Notes: a model not told the origin generated them from the letters alone. A stretch of 53,727 bases of DNA from Acidobacteriota bacterium (GCA_003225455.1 QIAB01000033.1:1-53727); one strand, 5' to 3'; counted from the stretch's first letter, positions 25,066-33,289 are shown. Numbers and translations: made by a program.

Positions 25066-26016
25066 ATGACCCTGCTTGGGCTGGCGATAACATTCCTGAC
25101 TGCGACGGTTCTGTGCGTTGAATTCGCTCGACACCGGCAAGCCAGGTTGTCGGCGTATGGCTGGGCTGGTCTGATCGGATTGATAATCGCCGAATGGCTC
25201 CTGTTCCGAGGCTTTGAGCCGGTCGCAATTTATTTCACACCGATTGCCTGGACTTGCTATGTCCTGCTGGCGGATGCGGCCGTACTTGCGGTCCGGGGGC
25301 ATTCCCTCCTGCGCGATGAGCCCAGAAAGTTTGTGTGTATCGCCGCGCTTTCGATCCCGCTTTGGCTGATCTTTGAAGCCTACAATTTGCGCTTGCAGAA
25401 CTGGAGCTATATTGGCGTGCCGGTAGCCTGGCCGTTTGCGCTGCTGGGCTATGGCTGGTCATTTGCGACCATCTTTCCAGGCATCTTCGAAACTGCCGAC
25501 CTGATTGAATCCTTCGGTTGGTTCCCACCACGACCTCCCATCAAATTTTCGTTACCGGCCCGGCGCGGAATGGTCTTTTTTGGCGCGATCTGTCTTCTTG
25601 CCCCGTTGATTGCGCCGCAACCTGTCGCAAGGCACTTGTTCGCACTGGTTTGGATCGGCTTTGTGTTCCTCTTGGATCCCATCAATTACCGGCTCGGCTT
25701 ACCGTCGCTCATCGGTGACTTCACGGCAGGGCGCCGCTCGCGGTTTTACTCTTTGTTAGTGTCCGGGTTTGCCTGCGGCTGGTTTTGGGAATTCTGGAAT
25801 TACTGGGCTGCCGCCAAATGGCACTACATTTTTCCCATCTTTCAAAGCTGGAAGATTTTTGAGATGCCGGTTCCAGGCTATCTCGGCTTCCTGCCTTTTG
25901 CTCTCGAATGCTTTGTGATGTACGTGACGGCTTCGTGCCTGCTGCGCGTCCACGGACTTAAAAGCGAAAGCCCTGAACATCAAGCCGGATCACTCAGGGA
26001 TCTCTCGCTCCGATAA
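25066..26016 (+). CDS. Polytopic membrane protein of unknown function
   Basis: A 316-residue inner-membrane protein with about 8 hydrophobic spans. Aromatic-rich loops stand out: FEAYNLRLQNWSYIGVP, WFWEFWNYWAAAKWHYIFP and FEMPVPGYLGFLPFALECF. The two WxF/W-rich blocks bracket the halves of the protein and could be a pair of functional loops, perhaps for a lipid or carotenoid-like substrate, but that is only a guess. The start ATG has no strong ribosome site. It stands alone, divergent from the secreted gene on its left. Confidence 0.78.
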   Translation: MTLLGLAITFLTATVLCVEFARHRQARLSAYGWAGLIGLIIAEWLLFRGFEPVAIYFTPIAWTCYVLLADAAVLAVRGHSLLRDEPRKFVCIAALSIPLWLIFEAYNLRLQNWSYIGVPVAWPFALLGYGWSFATIFPGIFETADLIESFGWFPPRPPIKFSLPARRGMVFFGAICLLAPLIAPQPVARHLFALVWIGFVFLLDPINYRLGLPSLIGDFTAGRRSRFYSLLVSGFACGWFWEFWNYWAAAKWHYIFPIFQSWKIFEMPVPGYLGFLPFALECFVMYVTASCLLRVHGLKSESPEHQAGSLRDLSLR

Positions 26017-26150
26017 TGCGCTGTTCATTTCGGACCATCCACAGCAGACGTGTAGGACCGCCTCAACTCTCCGGATGGCCTAGCTACGGGGGCAACTCAT
26101 CAGGCATTCCAATACATCTTCACTGCAGGTCCGCCGGCAGGGGAAGAGCC

Positions 26151-26726
26151 ATGAAAAACGCATTTGCATTTCTGCTACTGCTCACGATTTCTGCGTTCGC
26201 CCAAACCAACCACGTGATTCCCAAAGGCGCCGAGATCAAAGTGCGCACCGACGGCGCCATTCCTGCGAAGCCGGCTGCGGGAAGCGCTTACTCCGCTACC
26301 GTGAGTCAGGACGTCCAAGACAGCTCGGGTGCGGTCCTGATCCCGCACGGCAGCCCGGCGCGGCTGGTCGCAATGAAAAACGGCGATGACACGACGCTAG
26401 ACCTGCGCTCCGTTACCATCAATGGCCGCCGATATGCGATCACCAGCGCTGCGGGAAAATCCAGTCCGGGCGGATTGGGCGCCAACAAACGCACGGCTAA
26501 ATACGTTGGAGGCGGGGCCGCGGTCGGGGCGGTGCTGGGTGCTCTGCTTGGGGGCGGTAAGGGAGCGGCTATCGGAGCCCTTGTGGGAGGAGCCGGAGGC
26601 GCCGGCGCTCAGGTCTACAGAGGTCGCAAGAAGGAAATTCCCGCTGAGACAGAGCTCACCTTCAAACTAGCCGACGATCTTCAGCTCCGGGCCATGAGAG
26701 GCCGGTCCGCTGGCGCACGTAAGTAG
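26151..26726 (+). CDS. Exported glycine-zipper protein
   Basis: A 191-residue protein. MKNAFAFLLLLTISAFAQ is a signal peptide. A beta-rich domain follows (HVIPKGAEIKVRTDGAIPAK, GAVLIPHGSPARLVAM, DLRSVTINGRRYAI). Residues about 125-155 are a glycine-zipper block (GGGAAVGAVLGALLGGGKGA) typical of proteins that insert in or span the outer membrane. The end returns to strands (ETELTFKLADDLQL). ATG 26151 has GGGGAAGAG upstream, and an upstream frame to 26016 lacks protein character. Its function is unknown; a cell-envelope role is likely. Confidence 0.8.
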   Translation: MKNAFAFLLLLTISAFAQTNHVIPKGAEIKVRTDGAIPAKPAAGSAYSATVSQDVQDSSGAVLIPHGSPARLVAMKNGDDTTLDLRSVTINGRRYAITSAAGKSSPGGLGANKRTAKYVGGGAAVGAVLGALLGGGKGAAIGALVGGAGGAGAQVYRGRKKEIPAETELTFKLADDLQLRAMRGRSAGARK

Positions 26727-26974
26727 TGCGGAGCCAAGTGCGTCGCGAAGTCAATGCAGGCGGATCGCTCAACCCAATCTGCCATTTCCCTTAAGCGTTT
26801 TACCATGAAGCTTGGAACAGGGGTGCCGTGGCGTGAAGCCCCCGTGTATCCGAGTGCCTCAAATCGAGTTTTCCCCAACCCACTAGAAGCGTAGAATTGC
26901 GTTCTGCGGGGAAATCCGGTTGTACGAATCAGGCCGACGGAACGTTGAAATGCATTGATGATGGAGGATCAAAT

Positions 26975-28393
26975 ATGGCTACCCTGAGGACTGCGCTGCG
27001 GCCCGACCCGACCTTTTATCCTTCTCCCAAAATGGCGATGGAGGCGGCTCCCGAAAAGCTGGCATTCGTCACCCTGCTAAATCCGAAGCAAGATGGACAG
27101 AGCGATGCACTGGCGTTGCTGGATGTCGATCCCAGTTCGCCGAATTTCGGCCAAGTCGTATCCGAGACGAGAATGCCTTTTGCCGGGGACGAGCTCCACC
27201 ACTTCGGCTGGAATGCTTGCAGTTCCTGCCTTTGCCCCTACTCACCCCATCCACACATGGAGCGCCGCTATCTGGTCGTGCCCGGTTTACGCTCATCGCG
27301 TATTCACATCATTGATACCAAACCCGACCCACGTAACCCGAAGCTGGTGAAAGTCATTGAGCCTGAGACTGTGCTGAAGCGTACCGGGTATAGCAGGCCT
27401 CACACTTCGCATTGCGGTCCAGATGGTATCTACATCAATGCAATTGGCTCGAGCAATGCTGATGGTCCAGGGGGCATCTTTGTCATGGATCCCGACACAT
27501 TCGAGATCAAGGGCCGGTGGGAAGAGGATCGCGGTCCACAGTTCCTCGCCTACGACTTCTGGTGGCATCTCGGGCATGACACGATGATCACCAGCGAATG
27601 GGGCACACCCAGCATGGTCGAAGACGGGATCAACCCCGAACTGTTGGTCGCGGGAAAATATGGCCACGCATTGCATGTCTGGGATCTACGCGAGCGCCGT
27701 CACCAGCAGGTTCTCGATCTTGGGCCCGAACAGCAGATGGTTTTGGAACTGCGGCCCGCGCACGATCCCAACAAGACGTATGGGTTTGTGGGCGTGGTCA
27801 CTTCGTTGAAGGATCTTTCCTCTTCTATCTGGCTCTGGTATCGCGAGGGCACGAACGGCAGCAGCTCGTGGAAGATTCGCAAGGTGATCGAGATCCCCGC
27901 GGAAGCAGCCGATCCCGAACAGTTGCCTCCACTGCTCAAAGGCTTCAAGGCGGTACCACCTTTGGTCACTGACATAAACCTTTCTCTGGACGACCGGTTC
28001 TTGTACGTCTCCTGTTGGGGCACAGGCGAACTGCTGCAGTATGACGTCTCGAATCCTTTCCAGCCCACCAAGGCCGGTTCCGTGAAGCTTGGCGGCATCG
28101 TACGTCGTCAGCCGCACAGCAGCTATCCCGATGTGGCGCTTAACGGAGGACCGCAGATGGTCGAGATCAGCCGCGATGGAAAGCGCGTTTACCTCACCAA
28201 CTCGCTCTATCGCACCTGGGATGAGCAGTTCTATCCCGACGGCGTTCGCGGCTGGCTGGCAAAGCTTGATGTCGATCCGAATAGCGGGATGCGTCTGGAC
28301 CCGAAGCTCTTCGTTCATTTCGAGTCGATGCGGCCTCACCAGGTACGCCTCGAAGGCGGCGATTCTTCGTCGGACTCGTTTTGCTTTTCGTGA
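26975..28393 (+). CDS. Selenium-binding protein 56 (SBP56) family / methanethiol-oxidase-like
   Basis: A 472-residue seven-bladed beta-propeller-type protein. The N-terminal half contains HHFGWNACSSCLC, the site where family members bind selenium or copper. Conserved His-rich motifs follow: SRPHTSHCG, WWHLGHDTMITSEWGTP and KYGHALHVWDL, and near the end MRPHQVRLEGGDSSSD. Members oxidise methanethiol or bind selenium; which applies is not decided by sequence. GGAGGA sits 7 bases before ATG 26975. No export signal is seen. The next gene starts 9 bases downstream, forming a two-gene operon. Confidence 0.92.
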   Translation: MATLRTALRPDPTFYPSPKMAMEAAPEKLAFVTLLNPKQDGQSDALALLDVDPSSPNFGQVVSETRMPFAGDELHHFGWNACSSCLCPYSPHPHMERRYLVVPGLRSSRIHIIDTKPDPRNPKLVKVIEPETVLKRTGYSRPHTSHCGPDGIYINAIGSSNADGPGGIFVMDPDTFEIKGRWEEDRGPQFLAYDFWWHLGHDTMITSEWGTPSMVEDGINPELLVAGKYGHALHVWDLRERRHQQVLDLGPEQQMVLELRPAHDPNKTYGFVGVVTSLKDLSSSIWLWYREGTNGSSSWKIRKVIEIPAEAADPEQLPPLLKGFKAVPPLVTDINLSLDDRFLYVSCWGTGELLQYDVSNPFQPTKAGSVKLGGIVRRQPHSSYPDVALNGGPQMVEISRDGKRVYLTNSLYRTWDEQFYPDGVRGWLAKLDVDPNSGMRLDPKLFVHFESMRPHQVRLEGGDSSSDSFCFS

Positions 28394-28402
28394 GGAGCAA
28401 CC

Positions 28403-29038
28403 GTGACTTACGAACACTTGACTTCATGGACGACGCTGATCATCTTGGGCGCCTTCCATGGAATTAACCCCGCAATGGGCTGGCTCTTTGCAGTGGCGCA
28501 GGGACTGCAAGAGCACCGGCGAAGCGCCGTGTTGCGCGCTTTGGGACCACTTGCATTGGGTCACGCGCTCGCGATTTTCACCGCCATCCTCGTCGCAATG
28601 ATCGCAGGATTCACCATACCGGTTCACTACCTTCGCTGGTTGGTTGCAGCAGTCCTGGTCGGTATGGGGGTGCGCTGTCTGTTCCGCCATTCACACTTGC
28701 GGTGGGCAGGCATGCGCGTGGGAATTGGTCAGTTGACCCTCTGGTCTTTTCTTGTTGCCTCGGTCCATGGCGCCGGAGTCATGGTGCTCCCCGTGTTCCT
28801 CCGCATGTCAACCGCCCATGCTTCTGGTGGTCTCACTGACAATGTCTCTGGAATGCCCGCCGCTGCGATTAGCGCGACTATGCTGCACGCTGCAGCATAC
28901 CTGCTGGTTACGGCTGGCACGGCGCTGCTGGTCTTCGAAAAACTCGGGCTAGGATTGCTGCGAAAGGCGTGGATCAACCTGGACCTGATCTGGGCGGCCG
29001 CGTTAGCGGGCACAGGCGTGGCTACGCTGGTAATGTGA
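28403..29038 (+). CDS. Polytopic membrane protein in SBP56 operon
   Basis: A 211-residue inner-membrane protein with about six spans. The first conserved block GAFHGINPAMGWLFAVAQGL has a His and Asn in the first helix pair. SFLVASVHGAGVMVLP carries a second His, and a third lies in SATMLHAAAYLL. Intramembrane His residues suggest metal or thiol handling, perhaps export linked to the upstream selenium-binding protein; this is inference. GTG 28403 has GAGGAG 5 bases upstream, 9 bases after the previous stop, so it is almost certainly cotranscribed. I do not know a named family. Confidence 0.82.
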   Translation: MTYEHLTSWTTLIILGAFHGINPAMGWLFAVAQGLQEHRRSAVLRALGPLALGHALAIFTAILVAMIAGFTIPVHYLRWLVAAVLVGMGVRCLFRHSHLRWAGMRVGIGQLTLWSFLVASVHGAGVMVLPVFLRMSTAHASGGLTDNVSGMPAAAISATMLHAAAYLLVTAGTALLVFEKLGLGLLRKAWINLDLIWAAALAGTGVATLVM

Positions 29039-29138
29039 ATCAGCAGCTTTGACAGGCAGTGTTCAACAAGGCCTACGTCGCGTAATCCGGCGGGCACCGG
29101 CATCGCCCTTGATGGTGAGCAAGTATCCTCTGAGCGAA

Positions 29139-29603
29139 TTATCCCTTTCCGCTTTGCTTAGCCACGATTTGTTCCCGAAGTCTCCGCGACAGATTCACCG
29201 CGACTGAGCGGTAGAACCGCGACGCAAGGTGAGGAAACAGTTCAAACAAATCCTCCAACACCGACCACTCGAGAGAGTACGCCTCGACTTCTCCTTCAGC
29301 AGTCGCCGTAGCACTGGCGACGCTATTTTCCAGAAATGCCATCTCACCACAAATCTCACCGGGCCCAATCTGCGCGATCCTGGTTCCGGAAACCGCTATG
29401 CTGACCTTGCCTGCTCCCAACACATACAGTGTTCTCGACTGCTTCCCGTAGGAAACCAGTTTTTCATCTTTCTTAAAGCTCAGTCGTTTAGCTTTGTCTA
29501 TGATTAGCGCCCAATCATTTGGGGTGAGATATTTTAGAGGGTTTTTCGCCGTCTGCAATAGGGACAACAGTTGTTGTTGCGCAGGTCCTGTTGGATTATC
29601 CAT
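29139..29603 (-). CDS. Cyclic-nucleotide-binding domain protein without output domain
   Basis: A 154-residue protein that is essentially one cNMP-binding fold: LYVLGAGKVSIAVSGTRIAQ and then IGPGEICGEMAFLENSVASA, where GE..CGEMAFLE is the phosphate-binding-cassette region. The cassette has SVASATA instead of the RTATA-type segment, so ligand affinity may be altered. No helix-turn-helix follows, only a helix ending in basic residues, so it is not a CRP-type activator and may regulate by protein contact. The gene is isolated, with 29604-29791 upstream showing nothing definite. Confidence 0.85.
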   Translation of the reverse strand: MDNPTGPAQQQLLSLLQTAKNPLKYLTPNDWALIIDKAKRLSFKKDEKLVSYGKQSRTLYVLGAGKVSIAVSGTRIAQIGPGEICGEMAFLENSVASATATAEGEVEAYSLEWSVLEDLFELFPHLASRFYRSVAVNLSRRLREQIVAKQSGKG

Positions 29604-29791
29604 TGTCCGCGATTAAAACAAGAAGAGGATAACAGGCAGCGGTCTGCGGTGGGAGATGTTTCTGCTTCCTGTAATGTTGACCCATTCTGAAACTGCACGC
29701 TTCTTGCTTCAACTGCGGTCAAAAAGCCGTGTATCAAGCAGATCATCAACGGGCAGTCATCCGCCGCCCGCCTCAATGGATAGTCCGGCGC

Positions 29792-30136
29792 TCAGGCCGC
29801 ACGCTTCTTCCCTCGTGGGCTGCGGCTTTTAAGCTTTGTCACAACTCTCCGTATTGCTGGACCACTCCTTTCCACCACGACTTCCGTTGGACCAACCATG
29901 ACTTTTTCCGAAGAAGCTTCAGGAGCGAACAGTTCAGCCATGTAGTCGTCCTTGCATTTAAGCGAGCAGAAGTGGACAGCCAATGGATGCACAGCCGTTA
30001 CTCTGTCCCAATCTGATTTGATCGTGACCTCCCTGCGAGCAGCGGTCATTCCTACCGCTTCTGCTGCGATGCCAACAATCCAAGTCTCCCTTGGCGCCTT
30101 CACCCTACCGCAAGAGTCGAACACAAATTGAATCAT
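29792..30136 (-). CDS. Small conserved protein, paralogue of 17328-17666, first Cys lost
   Basis: A 114-residue protein matching the 17328 gene throughout: MIQFVFDSCGRVK, ETWIVGIAAEAVG, HPLAVHFCSLKCKDDYM. The first Cys of the CxxC pair is Phe here (VFDSCG against VCDSCG), so a four-cysteine zinc site cannot form. GAGGTG 5 bases before ATG 30136 is shared with the paralogue. A longer frame to 30211 has no counterpart. The basic tail (KLKSRSPRGKKRAA) is longer. It lies downstream of an HTH gene on the same strand. Confidence 0.75.
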   Translation of the reverse strand: MIQFVFDSCGRVKAPRETWIVGIAAEAVGMTAARREVTIKSDWDRVTAVHPLAVHFCSLKCKDDYMAELFAPEASSEKVMVGPTEVVVERSGPAIRRVVTKLKSRSPRGKKRAA

Positions 30137-30232
30137 AGGAACACCTCGATGGGTTTTGGATGGGATATTCGAAAGAAATGTTGTGCGCTTCTGGGAGAAC
30201 ATACTTTCCAACGAGAACGATGCTGGAGTGAG

Positions 30233-30538
30233 CTAGGCAGCTTTGCGTGAGGATCTTCCCTTACGCCGAGTTTCGGAAAGCGCACGTTTCAGATCGGCAG
30301 TGAGGTCGGCGCTTTCCGTTGCAATATGGACGGGAGAACGCGAACGCGACTCTTTCCCTATCCAACGGTTCAACTCATCAGGCAGGGCATATACATACCG
30401 CCCACCGCGATGGACCGGCATTCCTGACCGCTCCCATCGCTGTGCTGTCGCGACCGGCAATCCTAGAAACTCGGCAATTTCCTGCCAGCCCTGAAGTTCG
30501 CGAATTTGATTTTTTTCCTTCTTGGCCATGCAAACCAT
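30233..30538 (-). CDS. Excisionase/MerR-type helix-turn-helix protein
   Basis: A 101-residue DNA-binding protein. The segment ELQGWQEIAEFLGLPVATAQ followed by RWERSGMPVHRGGRYVYALP is a typical helix-turn-helix plus wing of the DUF3853/excisionase-like type. The tail is polar and basic (TRRKGRSSRKAA). Two Met starts (30538 and 30529) are possible and neither has a clear ribosome site. The 3' end of the gene plus about 50 bases downstream is duplicated at 31510-31612. It may regulate its neighbours or be left from a mobile element. Confidence 0.75.
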   Translation of the reverse strand: MVCMAKKEKNQIRELQGWQEIAEFLGLPVATAQRWERSGMPVHRGGRYVYALPDELNRWIGKESRSRSPVHIATESADLTADLKRALSETRRKGRSSRKAA

Positions 30539-30597
30539 ATTGTTGATGCGGTTAAGAAGATTTTGGTAGGCCGGCGTGAACCCCGCTGCTGTGCGGG

Positions 30598-30849
30598 TTA
30601 AACAGAAAACTTGAAGGTGGCGGTTGCGCCGTGCTTGGGGCCGTTTCTTTCTACGAGGCGAATGCCATGGTCCGTCTGAAATTTCATTGCATCCAGAGCG
30701 TCACAAACCAGGGACATCTGCTCGTTGTCGAACCCTAACGCCCTGAGCACATCAGCAGCGACAATCGTGATCGAAGCAGTTTTGATCGCTCTGGCTGGAA
30801 CAATGTAATTGCGATAAACGTAGTCTCGAACCGCTTCCGATTGCGACAC
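30598..30849 (-). CDS. Small hypothetical protein (83 residues)
   Basis: A compact protein beginning (V)SQSEAVRDYVYRNYIVPARA and continuing ASITIVAADVLRALGFDNEQ, VCDALDAMKFQ and a final strand (ATATFKFSV). The middle reads like a winged-helix or swapped-hairpin fold. GTG 30849 is chosen because GGAGG lies 7 bases upstream. The longer frame reaching 31071 is not protein-like before this point. It is 59 bases upstream of the HTH gene on the same strand. The family is not named; I suspect relatives in other Acidobacteriota. Confidence 0.68.
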   Translation of the reverse strand: MSQSEAVRDYVYRNYIVPARAIKTASITIVAADVLRALGFDNEQMSLVCDALDAMKFQTDHGIRLVERNGPKHGATATFKFSV

Positions 30850-31170
30850 CTGATGCCCTCCGAGTGAGCAATGAGTGCCCCGTTTCGGTGTGAGACCGGA
30901 GCACTCACGCCGAGCAGTCCCAGAGGGGGTGGAAGGACGATACGACGGAAAGCTGGCCATGCAAATGGCACGCCAGTGGCTGAAAAGAGTTTCACGCTTC
31001 ACTTCACTGTACCCGCATGCCCGGAAAATTGGCACCGAGGTGCCAGGCACGATGAGGCCCTTGGCGGTCAACAGGGCCCGTCGTGGTCGGTGAAAGGATT
31101 TTCACCCACTGTCGTGCCATTCCATCGGCCACGGGCCCGTGATATTAAGGTTGGGTTCTTGGGGGTCCCT
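30850..31170. other. Interval without a supported gene
   Basis: The frames here (for example one reading PEHSRRAVPEGVEGR near 30900) look like translated repeat DNA rather than genes. A perfect 12-base palindrome CACGGGCCCGTG at 31130-31141 lies 29 bases before the next gene and could be an operator. Confidence 0.45.
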
Positions 31171-31395
31171 ATGAAAGCACGAGTCATTGGCTATCTCGGT
31201 AGTCTTCTCCTCCTCGCGGTCTTCTGCTCTGTGAGCGCAGTCCAGGTTGTGGCAAAGCCGCATCCGAAGGACAATCCGAAAACCGTACGAGTTCCGGAAG
31301 GTGATGCCCCGACCATGCTGTTCATCACCGCTGCGACCCTCGGCGTTGCACTCTTCGCGGGCAGGCGCATGACCAAGCATCAGGCTAGTCGCTGA
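31171..31395 (+). CDS. Small exported protein with possible PEP-CTERM-like sorting tail
   Basis: A 74-residue protein. MKARVIGYLGSLLLLAVFCS is a signal peptide. A short polar region follows (KPHPKDNPKTVR), then VPEGDAP, a hydrophobic helix (TMLFITAATLGVALFAG) and a basic end (RRMTKHQASR). VPEG + helix + RR is the layout of PEP-CTERM/exosortase sorting tails, though this variant is not a textbook match. If so, almost the whole mature protein is the sorting signal. GGGGGT lies 5 bases upstream of ATG 31171. No exosortase gene is in the window. Confidence 0.65.
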   Translation: MKARVIGYLGSLLLLAVFCSVSAVQVVAKPHPKDNPKTVRVPEGDAPTMLFITAATLGVALFAGRRMTKHQASR

Positions 31396-31509
31396 GGAAG
31401 GTCAATTCCTAGAATTCACGGTTGTGCAGCTTGAGGCGTTTTGCGGGCGTGAGTGGAGCGGGAGCCCTCAGCCGAAACCGCGAGCGCAGCGAGGGACCTC
31501 CCAGCAAAG

Positions 31510-31612
31510 TGTTGTGCGCTTCGTGGGAAAACATACCTGCCAATAAGAACGATGCCGGAGTGAGCTAGGCAGCTTTGCGTGAGGACCTTCCCTTACCCCG
31601 AGTTTCCGAAAG
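31510..31612 (-). pseudogene. Duplicate of the HTH gene 3' end
   Basis: About 103 bases match 30179-30280 in the same orientation, covering the last codons and stop of the HTH gene and the downstream flank. The rest of the gene is missing. It lies in the 31396-31634 interval with no other feature. Confidence 0.7.
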
Positions 31613-31634
31613 AACAACCGATGCGGGCGCGAGA

Positions 31635-31988
31635 CTACGCTCTCCCGCCCATCGTGAACGGCTGCCCGCAGCTATTGCAGAATCTCGAACCCCACGGTGA
31701 GTATTTCCCGCATGCGCGGCACAGTTCGGAGGGCGGATTGACCTGCGGGGCCGATTGCTGAACCACGACTTGAGTCGGTTTTGGCTCGGATTTTAGTGCC
31801 CACGCGAGCGCTATGACCCACCCGACCAGCGTCCATCCGAGAAAGAAATTGATGGCCAGAACCGATCCAAAGTCGCCTTTGTTCCAGGCGAGGATGCTAG
31901 GTAAAAAATAGAGTCCTAGGATCAGAAGAGCGAGGAACAAAATGCTCCCGGCATCACCACCCGCTGAATCGAATAGAAAAACCGCCAT
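31635..31988 (-). CDS. Superinfection-immunity-family membrane protein with zinc ribbon
   Basis: A 117-residue protein. Two membrane spans (SILFLALLILGLYFLPSILA and LAINFFLGWTLVGWVIALAW) match the superinfection immunity (Imm-like, PF14373-type) family, named after T4 Imm, which blocks phage DNA entry. Relatives are common in bacteria without any phage link. The C-terminal tail adds a zinc ribbon, CRACG...CNSCG, on the cytosolic side. ATG 31988 has AGAGGT 7 bases upstream; a longer frame to 32045 is unlikely. Any defence role is inference only. Confidence 0.82.
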   Translation of the reverse strand: MAVFLFDSAGGDAGSILFLALLILGLYFLPSILAWNKGDFGSVLAINFFLGWTLVGWVIALAWALKSEPKPTQVVVQQSAPQVNPPSELCRACGKYSPWGSRFCNSCGQPFTMGGRA

Positions 31989-32136
31989 GATAGTAACCTC
32001 TGGCGGGGGAAGGCGCACTATCCCATATTTGCGGCTGACGTGCAACCGGATTGTGGCCAGGAAATCAAGGAAAAAGACCCCAGTTCCGGTGCACGGGCCA
32101 GAAATGCTTGGAAGCGAAGTAGGTTGCCAAAGATTC

Positions 32137-32181
32137 TGGTAGGCCCGGCAGGACTCGAACCTGCAACCCTCGGATTAGAAA
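32137..32181. repeat. Displaced tRNA-Arg 3' end (putative att repeat)
   Basis: 45 bases identical, except for one C/T difference, to 33508-33552, i.e. the CCA end, T-arm and 3' anticodon arm of tRNA-Arg(TCT). Both copies have the same orientation. The adjacent bases cannot fold into the missing 5' half, so it is a fragment. This is the pattern left by integrases that use tRNA 3' ends. Confidence 0.82.
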
Positions 32182-32361
32182 GCTGGCTGTGCAAGCTACC
32201 TAAACCAGTGATCCTGCTGGCGGGCTCTCGGCGAAAATAGGCACCGGACGGGCTGTTTCGAGCGTGGCTGTTGCGAAAGTTGCTGCAAAGACGTAACCAC
32301 CTTTCATCTAGCCGCCCCACAGCCTTGGTGTTTGTGATCGCAGAAGCTATCCTGAGCAGTA

Positions 32362-32955
32362 ATGAATCAAGAGCCGAAATCGTCTCGCAGCGGGTCTACG
32401 CTCGCGTCCATTTTGGGTGTGCTTGGATTCGTGCTGAGTGTCGTAAGTTTAGGGTGCCAAGTGCATGTACACGAGGAAAGCTTGACAGACAAGGCTTTGG
32501 TCAGGTTCTCGATTTCCTTCCCTGACTACAAGATGATCCGCTCCGTAACTAAAACAGGTAAAAATCGAGTCGACCTGGACTTAGACGCATCATTCCTAAA
32601 GAAAAACGGGCTCTTTGCGGAGGTTATCAACATCGGGCAGCATCCACTCTACGTCAAGCAAGTGCGACTCATTGTCCCGTGTCCAGAGACCCGGGATAGC
32701 GATTCGATCACCTTTCAGCCAGCAAAAGGTTCGCCCCGCGCTCTTGAGCCGGGAGCAGCAACCATCTACAAGGCAGGTCCTTGGAATTTGTCAGACCATC
32801 CCCTGCTTGACCCAGCGGAGCGATTCTGTGTAACCGTCGAGTCGAACAAGGGGCTTGTCACTCAGACCGATGAAATCTCAGACATGACATTCTCGATAGG
32901 CAACCGGCTCAAATCGACATCGACAAAGCCAAAGACTCAAAAGCCCATCCGCTGA
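32362..32955 (+). CDS. Unknown membrane-anchored protein, cargo of the tRNA-Arg element
   Basis: A 197-residue protein with an N-terminal cytosolic lead (MNQEPKSSRSGS), one membrane span or signal anchor (STLASILGVLGFVLSVVSLG) ending near a Cys (GCQVHVHEES), then a soluble beta-rich domain (VRFSISFPDYKMI, VDLDLDASFLKKNGLFAEVI, YVKQVRLIVPCPETRDSDSI, ERFCVTVES). The SLGCQ sequence could be read as a loose lipobox but lies later than usual. I do not recognise the family. It lies between the two tRNA-Arg repeats with an integrase relic and is the only sizeable cargo gene there. Confidence 0.7.
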   Translation: MNQEPKSSRSGSTLASILGVLGFVLSVVSLGCQVHVHEESLTDKALVRFSISFPDYKMIRSVTKTGKNRVDLDLDASFLKKNGLFAEVINIGQHPLYVKQVRLIVPCPETRDSDSITFQPAKGSPRALEPGAATIYKAGPWNLSDHPLLDPAERFCVTVESNKGLVTQTDEISDMTFSIGNRLKSTSTKPKTQKPIR

Positions 32956-33040
32956 ATCATTCTGGCTTACCCTGAATTGCTCCAGGTTGCCCCGGTTCAT
33001 GGTATCCAGCTCGTAAGAAGAAGGATGCTAAGCTATCAAA

Positions 33041-33289
33041 ATGATCCACATCATAGTCTTAGCTATTTTATTTTCGATTATGTACCACTTTCTTGCGCCG
33101 CGCGGCGAGCGAACCCCGCACTGCGCGCCCGCTCGCCTGGAATTTCCACTTCCGCCAACTCCGCCACTTGATTGGCTGGGCGGTTACGATGATTCTGCGA
33201 ATCTCGCGGCTTTGATTGCCATTCATCAGAATGCACGACAGGCTGCCTTGGCCAGCTATTCAGACGAAGGCTTTCTCTTCGTATCGTAG
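33041..33289 (+). CDS. Small membrane-anchored hypothetical protein
   Basis: An 82-residue protein with an N-terminal span (MIHIIVLAILFSIMYHFLAP) and a polar tail (ANLAALIAIHQNARQAALAS). It lies inside the putative tRNA-Arg element. There is no convincing ribosome site (AAGGATG is about 14 bases away) and no recognisable family, so it could be a chance frame. The 32956-33040 gap before it holds nothing. Confidence 0.4.
   Translation: MIHIIVLAILFSIMYHFLAPRGERTPHCAPARLEFPLPPTPPLDWLGGYDDSANLAALIAIHQNARQAALASYSDEGFLFVS

Noticed and set aside
30875-31093. Plus-strand frame reading PEHSRRAVPEGVEGR
   Set aside because: It resembles translated dispersed repeat DNA; no ribosome site or fold.
32180-32231. 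Second complete tRNA at 32137-32231
   Set aside because: Only the 3' half matches; the bases after 32181 cannot pair to form acceptor, D-arm or 5' anticodon stem.
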